This document shows, one piece after another, positions 40,481 through 49,304 of a stretch of DNA of 64,000 nt (position 1 is its first letter; each line of letters begins with the position of its first letter). The notes under the pieces are model-generated. The model was not told the origin of the DNA, made no database searches, and was given only the letters and a program-made list of their open reading frames with translations. Made by a program: the position numbers and the translations under genes. The DNA is from Neorhizobium populisoli (GTDB lineage: Bacteria; Pseudomonadota; Alphaproteobacteria; Rhizobiales; Rhizobiaceae), in the NCBI RefSeq assembly GCF_019430945.1, contig NZ_JAHYCB010000001.1, positions 248,001-312,000 of the forward strand, given 5' to 3'.

Positions 40481-40831
40481 TCACGCGGCGTTGGGCACCA
40501 CGACAGCGGTCGTCTGGGCGACCGGCGGCTCATAGGTCTTGTAGGCCGTCTTCGCGAGTTCGACATACATCTCGCCGATCTTCGAAGACTGGGCCATGAA
40601 GCCCTCGTAGCTGGACCTGATATACCGGGTCTGCAGATCGTAGGCCGCCTCGACGGTGCGCGTCGCGGTCAGCGCCTCGACATAGGAGGTCAGATCCTGG
40701 AAAGACTTCTTGGAGTAATCGGTGGTCTCGGTGGCAATTGCCTGGAAACCCTTGGCGACTTCGGAATAGCTCTTCAGCATTCCATCCATCGCGTCCTTGC
40801 TCTGCTTGCTTGCGTCATCGAAATTGAACAT
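40481..40831 (-). CDS. phaP: Phasin-family protein
   Basis: A 116-residue amphipathic helical protein, matching the phasin_2 pattern (MFNFDDASKQSKDAMDG, then repeated helices with YSKKSFQDLTSYVEAL). It probably coats polyhydroxybutyrate granules, common in rhizobia. The start at 40831 is taken because it begins the phasin-like MFNFDD and AGGA lies 7 bases upstream; an in-frame ATG at 40885 is less likely. It is a single gene with its own terminator. Confidence 0.88.
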   Translation of the reverse strand: MFNFDDASKQSKDAMDGMLKSYSEVAKGFQAIATETTDYSKKSFQDLTSYVEALTATRTVEAAYDLQTRYIRSSYEGFMAQSSKIGEMYVELAKTAYKTYEPPVAQTTAVVVPNAA

Positions 40832-41144
40832 CGCCTGGTCCTTTGTTCTATTCGGAGAAGGGAATAGAAAGGTCGCAGCCGACAAAAGTCAAGGCTGATT
40901 TGTGCAATGCAAAATCACTCTGGGTTGCAAATCACCCTATGCGAATGCATAGACGAATTCAGGTTTTTGATTTTACGCCATTAATGGGCTCACGCCTCCA
41001 CAACCCAAGGGAGATGGATCAGGCGATTTAATGTGGCCTCACCTTTGCGTGTCCGGCAGTGCGGAATCAAAAAGCGGGCACATGGCCCGCTTCCTGAACA
41101 TTTTGCGAATCTGGGGCCGACCGAGATCGACGTCACGAGATCGA
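40832..41144. other. Intergenic region between phasin and DUF3126 genes
   Basis: About 310 bp with the phasin promoter region on its left and the DUF3126 terminator on its right (41069-41092). Base composition is AT-richer than the neighbours between 40890 and 41000. I see no credible gene in it. Confidence 0.45.
41069..41092 (-). terminator. Terminator downstream of DUF3126 gene
   Basis: An 8-bp stem, AAGCGGGC/GCCCGCTT, with a 5-base loop, is followed on the minus strand by a short T tract. Confidence 0.75.
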
Positions 41145-41348
41145 TCAGAGATCGACGTCGAGGATCGCCATCGAGAAATTGTAGGAACGGTCGCCGTCCT
41201 CGTCGTCGATATAGACCACACCCAGGAATTCTTCACCGAGATAGACCTCGGCCGAATCGTCCTTGCGCGGGCGCGCCTTGACCACGACCTGCGGGTTCAG
41301 CACGCGTTTGAAGTAGGCGTCCAGCTTCTTGATTTCGTCCGGTTTCAC
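41145..41348 (-). CDS. DUF3126-family protein
   Basis: A 67-residue protein matching the short alphaproteobacterial DUF3126 family: MKPDEIKKLDAYFKRVLNP, then VKARPRKDDSAEVYLGEEF and IDDEDGDRSY. It is highly acidic in the C-terminal half. Function unknown. It lies between cysE and the phasin gene on the same strand, 131 bp past the cysE stop. Confidence 0.9.
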   Translation of the reverse strand: MKPDEIKKLDAYFKRVLNPQVVVKARPRKDDSAEVYLGEEFLGVVYIDDEDGDRSYNFSMAILDVDL

Positions 41349-41479
41349 TTTTCTCTCCAGTCAGCGATTCATTTGGCAGCGGTTCGATTGGTGGCGCTTT
41401 TGGCACGGGACAAAGGCGAAAGTAAAGCCGCCAGAAGGTGCTCTAGCGGCTATTTCCCAGACCGAAAGCAGTCAAAAGC

Positions 41480-42304
41480 TCAGATATCCGCTCCGAGAAT
41501 CTGGTCCATGAGACGCGCCGGTTCCGAACACCCTGCTTCTCCTACCACCCGGGCCGGCACGCCGGCCACGGTGGATTTCGGCGGCACAGGCTTCAGCACC
41601 ACCGAGCCCGCGGCAACGCGCGAGCACGAACCGACCTCGATATTGCCGAGGATCTTGGCACCCGCGCCGATCAGCACGCCATTGCCGATCTTCGGATGCC
41701 GGTCGGCGCCCTCCTTGCCGGTGCCGCCAAGGGTGACGCCATGCAGGATGGAGACGTTGTCGCCGATGACCGCCGTTTCGCCGACCACCAGGCCGGTGGC
41801 GTGATCGAGGAAAATGCCCTTGCCGATGCGCGCTGCCGGGTTGATATCCGTCTGGAAGACGCTTGAAGATCGGCTCTGCAGATAGAGCGCGAAATCGCGG
41901 CGGCCGCGGCTGAACAGCCAGTGCGCCAGCCGATGTGTCTGAAGCGCATGGTAGCCCTTGAAATAGAGCACCGGCTCCAGGAACCGCAGGCAGGCGGGAT
42001 CGCGGTCGTAGATTGCCTGGATATCGACGCGCAGGATCGCGCCCCATTCCGGCCAGTCTTCCAGCATTTCCATGAAGGTCTGACGCAGCAGCACGGCCTG
42101 GAGATCCGGATGGTCGAGGCGTTCGCAGATACGATGCACGACGCATTCTTCCAGCGAGCGGTGGTTCAGCACCGTCGAATAGAGAAATGCGGCCAGCAGC
42201 GGGTCGTGCCCGGCTGCCGTCAGCGCCTCTTCGCGCAGCGTATCCCAGATGGGATCGACGATCGCGACGGCGTCTTTCGTGCGGATTTCAGTACGTGCGG
42301 CCAT
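41480..42304 (-). CDS. cysE: Serine O-acetyltransferase
   Basis: A 274-residue enzyme making O-acetylserine for cysteine synthesis. It has an N-terminal helical domain (about 1-140) and a C-terminal left-handed beta-helix with the catalytic His in DHATGLVVGE (near 170) and the motif SILHGVTLGGTG (about 185-196). It is alone on its strand between DUF3126 and the alpha/beta hydrolase. Confidence 0.95.
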   Translation of the reverse strand: MAARTEIRTKDAVAIVDPIWDTLREEALTAAGHDPLLAAFLYSTVLNHRSLEECVVHRICERLDHPDLQAVLLRQTFMEMLEDWPEWGAILRVDIQAIYDRDPACLRFLEPVLYFKGYHALQTHRLAHWLFSRGRRDFALYLQSRSSSVFQTDINPAARIGKGIFLDHATGLVVGETAVIGDNVSILHGVTLGGTGKEGADRHPKIGNGVLIGAGAKILGNIEVGSCSRVAAGSVVLKPVPPKSTVAGVPARVVGEAGCSEPARLMDQILGADI

Positions 42305-42451
42305 AGCCGTCTCCCGGTTTGCCTTGGAGGCCTAATATAGAATAACTTTACAGGAAGGCCAACGGGCGCAAAATCGCATTCCGTTGATCGTTAGAATGAA
42401 GAAACCTGCGGCCTTGCGCGCGAAGGCTTGATCCAAGGCGGGGTTTTCGCC

Positions 42452-43237
42452 TCAGCCGGCGGAAAGCTCGGCGTAGAATTCCAGAACCGCCTTCTTGAAC
42501 ACCCGGTCGCCGACGGCGAGCATATGGTCGCGGCCCGGAATATCCAGCGCACGGGCGTTCGGCATCAGGTCGGCAAGCTCCTGGGCGGAACCGGCAATAT
42601 CGTCCTTGGTGCCGACGCCGATCAGGGTCGGCGCTTCGATCCTGCCCATGTCGGAGCGGGAAACGAGGTCGCGCGACCCGCGGATACAGGCGGCAAGTGC
42701 CGGCTTGTCGCTTCTGGTCTGATCGGCGAAGGCGCGGAACATCCGGCCGCGTTCATGGGTAACGTCGTCGAGCGAAGGAGCGAGCAGCGCATCGGCGATC
42801 GGGTCCCAATCCCCTACCCCATCAGTCATGCCGATGCCGAGGCCGCCAAGCACCAGCGACTGCACCCGGTCCGGGTGGGCAAGTGCGGAAAAGACCGAAA
42901 TGCGGGCCCCCATGGAATAACCGAAGAGATGCGCTTCCGGAATGCGCAGATGGTCAAGCAGCGCAATCGAATCCTCCGCCATCACCCAGGGGCGATAGGC
43001 TTCGGCATCGAGCGGCTTGTCGCTTGCGCCATGGCCGCGATTGTCCATGGCGATCACCCGGTAACCGGCGTCGCCCAGTGTCTTCAGCCAGCCCGGATGC
43101 ACCCAGTTGACCAGCGCGCTGGAGGCAAAGCCGTGGATCATGAGAACCGGCGCGCCGGACGGATCGCCCTCGTCGAAATAGGCGAGGTTCAGGCCGTCAT
43201 GCTGGAAGGTGGAAAAGGCAGGCGCATTGAGGTTCAT
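42452..43237 (-). CDS. Alpha/beta hydrolase
   Basis: A 261-residue protein with the alpha/beta-hydrolase fold. The oxyanion region is MIHGFASS near 33, the nucleophile Ser lies in GYSMG at about 107, an Asp is near 205 (GTKDDIAG) and the final His is in GRDHM near 240. The substrate is not evident. The start at 43237 is the one that begins the fold; longer frames run into the IS element. The gene may be affected by the IS701 insertion 331 bp upstream. Confidence 0.9.
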   Translation of the reverse strand: MNLNAPAFSTFQHDGLNLAYFDEGDPSGAPVLMIHGFASSALVNWVHPGWLKTLGDAGYRVIAMDNRGHGASDKPLDAEAYRPWVMAEDSIALLDHLRIPEAHLFGYSMGARISVFSALAHPDRVQSLVLGGLGIGMTDGVGDWDPIADALLAPSLDDVTHERGRMFRAFADQTRSDKPALAACIRGSRDLVSRSDMGRIEAPTLIGVGTKDDIAGSAQELADLMPNARALDIPGRDHMLAVGDRVFKKAVLEFYAELSAG

Positions 43238-43319
43238 TGCAGAATATCCGATGGGCGGTCGATTTCCGGGGGACCATAACGGAACGCCAAGACGGATTGA
43301 ACCCATGCCGCAATGATAT

Positions 43320-43567
43320 TCACGGCTCGCCGCCGGCCTCGACCCGCTCAATGCAGTAATAATAGGCATCGCGTGACGGCGACCCGAGGCTGGCACCGGC
43401 GCAAGCCTTGCGGACGTCCGGCGAAGCATTTTCCAGAACCTGATACTGATAATAGGACCAGACGAGCTTGGTCGACACGATGAAGACCAGTCCGGCGGTA
43501 ACGAGGACGGCCCTGATCTGCTTCCGGGTAAAGCGCGACGCCGGACGATTTTGTGTGTCGATCTTAA
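43320..43567 (-). pseudogene. 3' part of a small membrane-protein gene split by the IS
   Basis: Encodes the last 82 residues or so of a small protein, with a membrane segment (AVLVTAGLVFIVSTKLVW), then a short region with two Cys (KACAGAS and YYYCIER). Joined to 44990-45122 after removal of the IS and one TTAA, the frame runs without a break to give a 126-residue protein (KPTGF-KIDTQN at the junction). The split is therefore recent or at least uneroded. In the present arrangement, a frame starting inside the IS at 43667 still reads into this part. Confidence 0.85.
43564..43567. repeat. Target-site duplication TTAA (left)
   Basis: TTAA directly abuts the left IS end and is repeated at the right end (44986-44989). 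It fits the 5'-YTAR target of the IS701 family. Confidence 0.85.
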
Positions 43568-43586
43568 TACTACTTTGGCAGATTCG
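43568..43586. repeat. IS left inverted repeat
   Basis: TACTACTTTGGCAGATTCG, 17 of 19 matches to the reverse complement of the right end. Confidence 0.85.
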
Positions 43587-43636
43587 GGCAAGGCTGGTTT
43601 GAGATGATTTGTGCTCTCTTCCTTTGGGGGCGCGAC

Positions 43637-44863
43637 ATGGCAGATTGGCATACGGAGCTTTCGGCATTTTTGCAGCCTTTTCTGGAGAAGCTCGGACACA
43701 AGAAGCGGCGACAGATGTGCCCTCTTTACGTGTCCGGGCTTATTGGTCCCGGTGACCGCAAGAGTATCGAGCCGATGGCGGAACGGTTTGCTCCAGGCCA
43801 TTACGACCGCCTCCACCATTTCATTTCCGACGGCCTTTGGGATGCTGTTCCTCTTGAGACTGAGCTTGCGCTGCAGGCGGACAGGATCGTTGGCGCATCC
43901 GATGCGTTCCTGGTGATCGATGACACCGGCCTGCCGAAGAAGGGCGATCACTCGGTCGGAGTCGCACCGCAATACGCCTCGATGCTGGGCAAGAGGGCAA
44001 ATTGCCAGACGCTGGTGTCGGTGACGCTTGCCCGAGACGAGGTTCCAGTTCCAGTTGGCTTGCGTTTGTTCTTGCCCGAGAGCTGGACGAGCGACAGGGA
44101 GCGGATGGCCAAGGCCGGAGTTCCCGACGGCATGCGAACGTCTCGTACCAAGCCGGAAATTGCTCTCGCCGAGATCGACCGGTTGATCGTGACTGGCGTC
44201 CGGTTTGGTACAGTGCTGGCTGACGCAGGCTACGGCCTCTCGGCGGCCTTCCGCCAGGGATTGAGTGGCCGCGGCCTCACCTGGGCAGTCGGCATCCCCA
44301 AGCATCAGAAAGTATATCCGCATGATGTCGGATTGATCTTTCCCGTCGCCGGTCATGGTCGCCCGCGCAAGCATCCAATCCCCGATACCCTGTCGGTTGC
44401 CGCAGAAACGATCCTAACGCTCGCAAGCTGGAAGAAGGTCAGTTGGCGGCGTGGCACAAAGGGCCGCCTGACGGCACGCTTTGCAGCATTGCGCGTCCGG
44501 ATCGCTGACGGCACGCCGCAACGCATTCTTGACAAAGGACAGCAACACATGCCGGGGGAGGAAGCCTGGTTGGTTGGCGAATGGCGATCAAACGACGAGC
44601 GCAAATACTACCTGTCCAACTTGCCGGCCGATGCGACATTGAAAGCGCTGGCGGCCGCCATCAAGGCGAGATGGGTTTGCGAGCAAGCGCATCAGCAGAT
44701 GAAGGAGGAACTCGGCCTCGACCACTTCGAAGGCCGATCATGGCAAGGGCTACATCGGCACGCCCTGATGACGATGATCGCCTATGCCTTCCTCCAGCAC
44801 CAGAGACTGCAGACTGCAAAGCGGGAAAAAAAAGAAGCGACAAATACGCAGAGGGCCGCCTGA
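43637..44863 (+). CDS. IS701-family transposase (DDE type)
   Basis: A 408-residue transposase. The catalytic triad is visible as FLVIDDTGLPKKG (first Asp, about residue 96), VLADAGYG (second Asp, about 195) and KEELGLDHFEGRSW (Glu, about 355); TGLPKKGDHSVGVAPQYA and FEGRSWQGLHRHAL are typical of the family. The start at 43637 follows GGGGGCG by 5 bases; an upstream ATG at 43604 is possible. The C-terminus is Lys-rich. It appears complete. Confidence 0.92.
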   Translation: MADWHTELSAFLQPFLEKLGHKKRRQMCPLYVSGLIGPGDRKSIEPMAERFAPGHYDRLHHFISDGLWDAVPLETELALQADRIVGASDAFLVIDDTGLPKKGDHSVGVAPQYASMLGKRANCQTLVSVTLARDEVPVPVGLRLFLPESWTSDRERMAKAGVPDGMRTSRTKPEIALAEIDRLIVTGVRFGTVLADAGYGLSAAFRQGLSGRGLTWAVGIPKHQKVYPHDVGLIFPVAGHGRPRKHPIPDTLSVAAETILTLASWKKVSWRRGTKGRLTARFAALRVRIADGTPQRILDKGQQHMPGEEAWLVGEWRSNDERKYYLSNLPADATLKALAAAIKARWVCEQAHQQMKEELGLDHFEGRSWQGLHRHALMTMIAYAFLQHQRLQTAKREKKEATNTQRAA

Positions 44864-44966
44864 GCCCACCTTGCCTGCTATCCGTCGAGCCGTCATCAGT
44901 ACACTCGCCAGACCGATGACGACATTCCGATGTCCCCACTGCAAAGGGCAATTTGAACTGCAGAAT

Positions 44967-44985
44967 CGATTCTGCCAAAGTAGTG
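44967..44985. repeat. IS right inverted repeat
   Basis: Reverse complement CACTACTTTGGCAGAATCG, matching the left end at 17 of 19 bases. Confidence 0.85.
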
Positions 44986-44989
44986 TTAA
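44986..44989. repeat. Target-site duplication TTAA (right)
   Basis: Second copy of the TTAA that flanks the IS. Confidence 0.85.
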
Positions 44990-45122
44990 AACCCGTGGGC
45001 TTTGCGGGCGCTGTTTCGCGCCTCATGCCGCGCAAGCCGAAATGCCGCCGCGATATCGCCACTACAGTCTCCTGCTTCGAAGGACCGAGGCCCAAGTCTA
45101 GCGGCCTTTTCTTTCGATCCAA
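44986..45122 (-). pseudogene. 5' part of the split small membrane-protein gene
   Basis: The frame begins with an ATG at 45122 (MDRKKRPLD...) and continues in frame to the TTAA target; the predicted residues before the junction are KPTGF. An internal ATG at 45026 (MRRET) could be the true start. After the insertion this frame runs on into the IS antisense strand for about 110 residues before a stop. Confidence 0.75.
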
Positions 45123-45246
45123 TCAACGCGGCCCTATGTCAGACCGGTTGTGGCTTTCGCGCCTGCGGCGGTTTTTGCACTACACAATCGCCGCCGAGGA
45201 CGGTAATGTCCGCCGCAAATCGCATTTCAAAGTTTCGGAGACCAGT

Positions 45247-45492
45247 ATGGCCGGGCACAGCATTCCCCATTTCCAGAACGACGGCGGATATCCGGTGATC
45301 CAGATCGGCGTGAAGGAATTCATGTGCACCGGCGCTTCCGTGCCCTTCGACCATCCGCATATCTTCATCGATCTCGGCGACGACAACGAGAAGGTCTGTT
45401 CCTATTGCTCGACCCTGTTCCGTTACAATCCGGGCCTGAAGGCCGAGCAGACCGACCCGCCGGGCTGCGTCTTCCACGTCAAGGCGGCGTGA
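45247..45492 (+). CDS. Zinc-finger domain protein (zf-CHCC, NDUFS6-like)
   Basis: An 81-residue protein with the zf-CHCC pattern: a Cys in EFMCTG, His in DHPHIF, then a CSYC motif, and FHVK at the end. This family resembles the zinc-binding part of the complex I accessory subunit NDUFS6. The start at 45247 has GGAG 6 bases before it; longer frames extend upstream into non-conserved sequence. It sits 13 bp before the FAD monooxygenase, so the two may be co-transcribed. Confidence 0.88.
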   Translation: MAGHSIPHFQNDGGYPVIQIGVKEFMCTGASVPFDHPHIFIDLGDDNEKVCSYCSTLFRYNPGLKAEQTDPPGCVFHVKAA

Positions 45493-45505
45493 CCGGCGCG
45501 TCCTG

Positions 45506-46669
45506 ATGACCATCGAAAGAGTAGCGATCATCGGCGCCGGAATGGCGGGGCTGGCGGCTGCGCTCTCGTTTGCCCGACACGGCATCGCCTGCGATATTTT
45601 CGAAGAGGCGACCGAGCTCACGGAAGTCGGCGCAGGTCTGCAGATATCCCCGAATGCGTCGCGAATCCTGTCGGACCTCGGCGTGCTTCCCGCACTTGAA
45701 GCCGTCTGGACCGAGCCGGAGCGTATCGGCCTCGTATCCGGCACGTCGCTCAGGCCGATCGCCCATGTGCCCGTCGGCCGCTTCGCGCGGCAGCGCTGGG
45801 GTGCGCCCTATGGCGTGCTGCACCGGTCAACGTTGCAGAAGGCCTTGCTCGACGCCGTCAGGCAAAATCCGCTTTGCAGCATCCATCTCGATACGCCGAT
45901 CCGCCGGGACACGGCAGAAGCGCTGACCGCGGTGACAAGCCATGCCTACCCGCTGATCGTCGGTGCCGACGGTGTCTGGTCGAACCTCCGCTCATCGATA
46001 CCCGGCAGCCCCGAACCGGACTTTTCGAGAAACGTCTGCTGGCGCTTTACTATTCCACGCGATGCGGTGCCAGGCTGGCTGGCCGCCGGTCAGGTCACCG
46101 CGTTTCTCGGTCCCTCCACCCATCTCGTCGCCTACCCGCTGAAGGAAATCGGCGGTTTCAACATCGTCGCCATCGCTTCCGGCATCAGTCCGGGAGAAAC
46201 CTGGGATGCGCAGGCGAACGAAGCACAGCGGCGCTTGCTGACAGGGCAGTTCCATCGCTGGGACCGCCGGATCGTGGAACTGCTGGAAAGAGCGGATGCG
46301 CCGACCTTCTGGCCGCTTTACGAAGTCACGACCGGCCGCTGGCAAAATGGCAAGGACCGTGTGCTGATAGGCGACGCCGCCCATGCGATGATGCCGTTTG
46401 CGGCGCAAGGCGCGTCGATGGCGATCGAGGATGCTTTCATCCTGGCAAACCGGATAGCAGGCCCCCGCCCCCTTGCCGAGGTGCTGCCCGCTTTCGAGAA
46501 AGAACGGGCCCAGCGCGTCGCCAAGGTGCGGGCGCGCGGCCTGTTCAACCGCTTCGCCTATCATGCGCGCGGGCCGGTGAAGCTCGGCCGCGACCTGGTT
46601 CTTTCAATGCGTCCGCCGCAATCTCTCGCGGCGGATTTCGATTGGCTCTACGGCTTCAAAGCCGGATAA
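45506..46669 (+). CDS. FAD-dependent monooxygenase (PHBH/salicylate hydroxylase-like)
   Basis: A 387-residue class A flavin hydroxylase. The FAD-binding motif GAGMAGLAAALSFARHG is at about 9-25, the DG motif GADGVWSNLRSS near 155, and the GD motif GDAAHAMMPFAAQG at about 290-304. It probably hydroxylates a small aromatic or related acid, but no catabolic cluster is adjacent. Start ATG at 45506, 13 bp after the zinc-finger stop. Confidence 0.92.
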   Translation: MTIERVAIIGAGMAGLAAALSFARHGIACDIFEEATELTEVGAGLQISPNASRILSDLGVLPALEAVWTEPERIGLVSGTSLRPIAHVPVGRFARQRWGAPYGVLHRSTLQKALLDAVRQNPLCSIHLDTPIRRDTAEALTAVTSHAYPLIVGADGVWSNLRSSIPGSPEPDFSRNVCWRFTIPRDAVPGWLAAGQVTAFLGPSTHLVAYPLKEIGGFNIVAIASGISPGETWDAQANEAQRRLLTGQFHRWDRRIVELLERADAPTFWPLYEVTTGRWQNGKDRVLIGDAAHAMMPFAAQGASMAIEDAFILANRIAGPRPLAEVLPAFEKERAQRVAKVRARGLFNRFAYHARGPVKLGRDLVLSMRPPQSLAADFDWLYGFKAG

Positions 46670-46693
46670 TTGAGCCCGTCACTGGACCGATAA

Positions 46694-47896
46694 TCAGACG
46701 GCGGCAGCCGCGGCAAAGCCGGCTTCCAGATCCTTCTTCAGGTCCGCGATATCCTCAAGGCCGATCTGCAGACGGATGAGCGCGCCGTCGGTCGGAGCCG
46801 TGCGGATCGTGCGGTCGGAAAGATTGACCGGCACGGCAAGGCTTTCATAACCACCCCAGGAATAACCGAGGCCGAAGAAGCTCAGCGCGTCGAGGAAGGC
46901 ATGCGCCTTTTCCCTGGACTTTGCCGCATCGCTTTTCAGCACGAAGGAAAAGACGCCGCTGGCACCTTTGAAGTCGCGCTTCCAGATGTCGTGCCCCGGG
47001 AAGCTGGGCAGCGCCGGATGCAGGACGCGGGCGACGTCGTCGCGACCTTCGAGCCATTTCGCCACGTCGAGCGCGCTCTTCTGGTGGTGTTCGAGGCGGA
47101 TTCCCATGGTGCGCAGGCCGCGCAGGATCTGGTAGGAATCGTCCGGCGCGCCGCAGATGCCCATCGTAATGCGGGCCTCTTCCAGTGCCGGCCAGTGCTT
47201 GGCATTGGCATGCACCGAACCCATGATGATATCCGAATGGCCGGATGGATATTTGGTCGTCGCATGGATGGAGACATCGACGCCGAAATCGAGCGGCCGG
47301 AAATAGAGAGGCGTCGCCCAGGTATTGTCCATGGTGACGACAATATCGCGGCCATGGGACGGCTTGTGCGCTTCCGTGGTAATAGCGCGAATATCCTGCA
47401 TTTCCATCGTGTTGGAGCCCGGCGCCTCGGTGTGGATCAGCCGCGTGTTCGGCTTGATCAGCTTGGCGATATCAGCGCCGATTTCCGGGTCGTAATAGTC
47501 GATCTCGACGCCCAGACGCTTCAGCATCGTGTTGCAGAAATTGCGGCAGGGCGAATAGACCGAATCGACGATCAGCGCGTGATCGCCGGCCGACAGATAG
47601 GCCAGGAAAGGAACCGAAATCGCCGCCAGGCCGGACGGTACGAGGATGGTGCCGGCCGAACCTTCCAGCTCGTCGAAGGCCGCACAGAGAGCGTCCGTCG
47701 TCGGCGTGGCGCGCGTACCGTAGGTATATTTCTGCGCACGCTTCTCCATCGTCGCGGAATCGGGAAACAACACGGTCGAGGCATGCACGACCGGCGGATT
47801 GACGAAGCCATGATAGCCGGACGGATCGTGGCCCATATGCGCCAGGCGCGTGTTCGAACCGGCGCCGCCATAGAGGGTGTCGTTCTTCTTTTTCAT
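46694..47896 (-). CDS. metC: Cystathionine beta-lyase
   Basis: A 400-residue Cys/Met-metabolism PLP enzyme that cleaves cystathionine to homocysteine. PLP-Lys lies in SIHATTKYPSGHSD (about 215), with SGLAAI and TMDNTWATPL features before it, and GICGAPDDSYQILRGLRTM after. The ATG at 47896 starts the conserved part (NDTLYGGAGSNTRL); a longer frame exists to 47962. It is convergent with the monooxygenase and divergent from aapJ. Confidence 0.92.
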   Translation of the reverse strand: MKKKNDTLYGGAGSNTRLAHMGHDPSGYHGFVNPPVVHASTVLFPDSATMEKRAQKYTYGTRATPTTDALCAAFDELEGSAGTILVPSGLAAISVPFLAYLSAGDHALIVDSVYSPCRNFCNTMLKRLGVEIDYYDPEIGADIAKLIKPNTRLIHTEAPGSNTMEMQDIRAITTEAHKPSHGRDIVVTMDNTWATPLYFRPLDFGVDVSIHATTKYPSGHSDIIMGSVHANAKHWPALEEARITMGICGAPDDSYQILRGLRTMGIRLEHHQKSALDVAKWLEGRDDVARVLHPALPSFPGHDIWKRDFKGASGVFSFVLKSDAAKSREKAHAFLDALSFFGLGYSWGGYESLAVPVNLSDRTIRTAPTDGALIRLQIGLEDIADLKKDLEAGFAAAAAV

Positions 47897-48258
47897 GTCT
47901 GGAGAAGCTTTCAGTTGCGAGCGAATAGGTGAAGTTTTGACGCCGGAACATTGCCCGGTCAACCCCGCCCGCCGCTGCAGAAATAGACATCAGGCGACCT
48001 GCGACTTTATCTAAACAACATCGATTTTGATCAAAACCCGCCTAACTTTTGAGTATTTGCCCAATTCCTGGGCCAAGTTAACAAATTTACCTCATTTTAG
48101 ACGCAATTCGAAAAGGCGACACTTGACCCTGCGTTGTTTTGCGAATGAGATAGTGGGTACCCGCACCGGGAGGGTTGGCGGGCGACCTGCCGTATTCGAA
48201 GAAAACAGGGGAACGGCACGGTGCAATCCAGATCAAAACAAGAGATAAGGTTGGGAAA
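47897..48258. other. Divergent regulatory region between metC and aapJ
   Basis: About 360 bp with no gene I can support. It contains a short hairpin GCCCA-N5-TGGGC at 48059-48073, an AT-rich stretch at 48010-48100 and a possible aapJ promoter (48123-48152). No SAM riboswitch was recognised by eye upstream of metC. Confidence 0.5.
48123..48152 (+). promoter_or_regulatory. Possible aapJ promoter
   Basis: TTGACC (48123-48128) and GAGATA (48147-48152) at 18-bp spacing, 107-136 bp upstream of aapJ. The -10 is weak. Confidence 0.35.
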
Positions 48259-49284
48259 ATGAACAAGACGCTTCTGTCAGCCGCGATTGGCGCTGCGGTA
48301 CTGGGCTTCGCTTCGGCTGCTTCTGCCGCGACGCTCGATGATGTGAAGGCGAAGGGCTTCGTCCAGTGCGGCGTCAACACCGGTCTTGCCGGCTTTGCAC
48401 AGCCGGATTCCGCCGGCAACTGGAAGGGCTTCGACGTCGATTACTGCAAGGCCGTCGCTGCTGCGATCTTCGGCGACGCCACCAAGGTCAAGTACACGCC
48501 AACCACCGCTCAGAGCCGCTTCACGGCACTGCAGTCCGGCGAAATCGACCTTCTGGCCCGTAACACCACCTGGACAGTCAACCGCGACACCGCGCTCGGC
48601 TTCAACTTCCGTTACGTCAACTACTATGACGGCCAGGGTTTCATGGTTCCGAAGAGCCTGAACGTGAAGTCGGCTCTGGAACTGTCCGGCGCCGCCGTCT
48701 GCGTCCAGTCGGGCACCACGACCGAACTCAATCTCGCCGACTACTTCAAGGCCAACAAGCTGGAATACAAGCCGGTCGTTTTCGAAAAGCTCGAAGAAGT
48801 GAATGCCGCTTACCAGGCCGGCCGTTGCGACGTCTACACGACCGACCAGTCGGGCCTGTATTCGCTGCGCCTGTCGCTCGCAAAGCCGGACGATCACATC
48901 ATCCTGCCGGAAATCATCTCCAAGGAGCCGCTCGCTCCGGCCGTCCGCCAGGGCGACGACAAGTGGTTCGACATCGTGACCTGGGCCGGTTTCGCCCTGG
49001 TTCAGGCTGAAGAATTCGGCATCACCCAGGCAAACGTCGACCAGATCAAGGCCGGCTCCACCAACCCGGACGTTCGCCGCTTCCTCGGCGTCGAGAAGGA
49101 CACCAAGATCGGTACCGACCTTGGCCTGACCAACGACTGGGCCTACAACATCGTCAAGGGCGTCGGTAACTACGGCGAAGTCTTCGAGCGCAACATCGGT
49201 GCAAGCACCCCGCTCAAGATCCAGCGCGGCCTGAACGCTCTGTGGACCAAGGGCGGCCTGCAGTACGCTCCGCCGGTCCGCTGA
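48259..49284 (+). CDS. aapJ: General L-amino acid ABC transporter, periplasmic binding protein AapJ
   Basis: A 341-residue binding protein for the broad-range Aap system of rhizobia. The signal peptide is at 1-23 (ending ASAASA), then a type-2 PBP fold with KGFVQCGVNTGLAGFAQ near 33, FNFRYVNYYDGQGFMV near 115 and TTDQSGLYSLRLSLA near 205. The start at 48259 follows GGGAAA and begins a clean signal peptide. A 10-bp hairpin separates it from aapQ. Confidence 0.96.
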   Translation: MNKTLLSAAIGAAVLGFASAASAATLDDVKAKGFVQCGVNTGLAGFAQPDSAGNWKGFDVDYCKAVAAAIFGDATKVKYTPTTAQSRFTALQSGEIDLLARNTTWTVNRDTALGFNFRYVNYYDGQGFMVPKSLNVKSALELSGAAVCVQSGTTTELNLADYFKANKLEYKPVVFEKLEEVNAAYQAGRCDVYTTDQSGLYSLRLSLAKPDDHIILPEIISKEPLAPAVRQGDDKWFDIVTWAGFALVQAEEFGITQANVDQIKAGSTNPDVRRFLGVEKDTKIGTDLGLTNDWAYNIVKGVGNYGEVFERNIGASTPLKIQRGLNALWTKGGLQYAPPVR

Positions 49285-49304
49285 TCGACCGCTTTCCGAC
49301 ATCC

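Larger units (their letters stand above)
43568..44985 (+). mobile_element. IS701-family insertion sequence
   Basis: A 1418-bp element with 19-bp terminal inverted repeats matching at 17 positions (left begins TACTACTTTGGCAGATTCG), a single transposase gene and a TTAA duplication at both ends. It looks intact: the transposase frame is open and both ends are present. It splits a small membrane-protein gene. Confidence 0.92.

Noticed and set aside
43238..44374. A minus-strand frame that extends the alpha/beta hydrolase through the IS
   Set aside because: The extension is the antisense of the transposase. The hydrolase fold starts at 43237.
47897..48258. SAM riboswitch upstream of metC
   Set aside because: No SAM-I or SAM-II core could be recognised by eye on the minus strand. 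A covariance search (Infernal) would decide.
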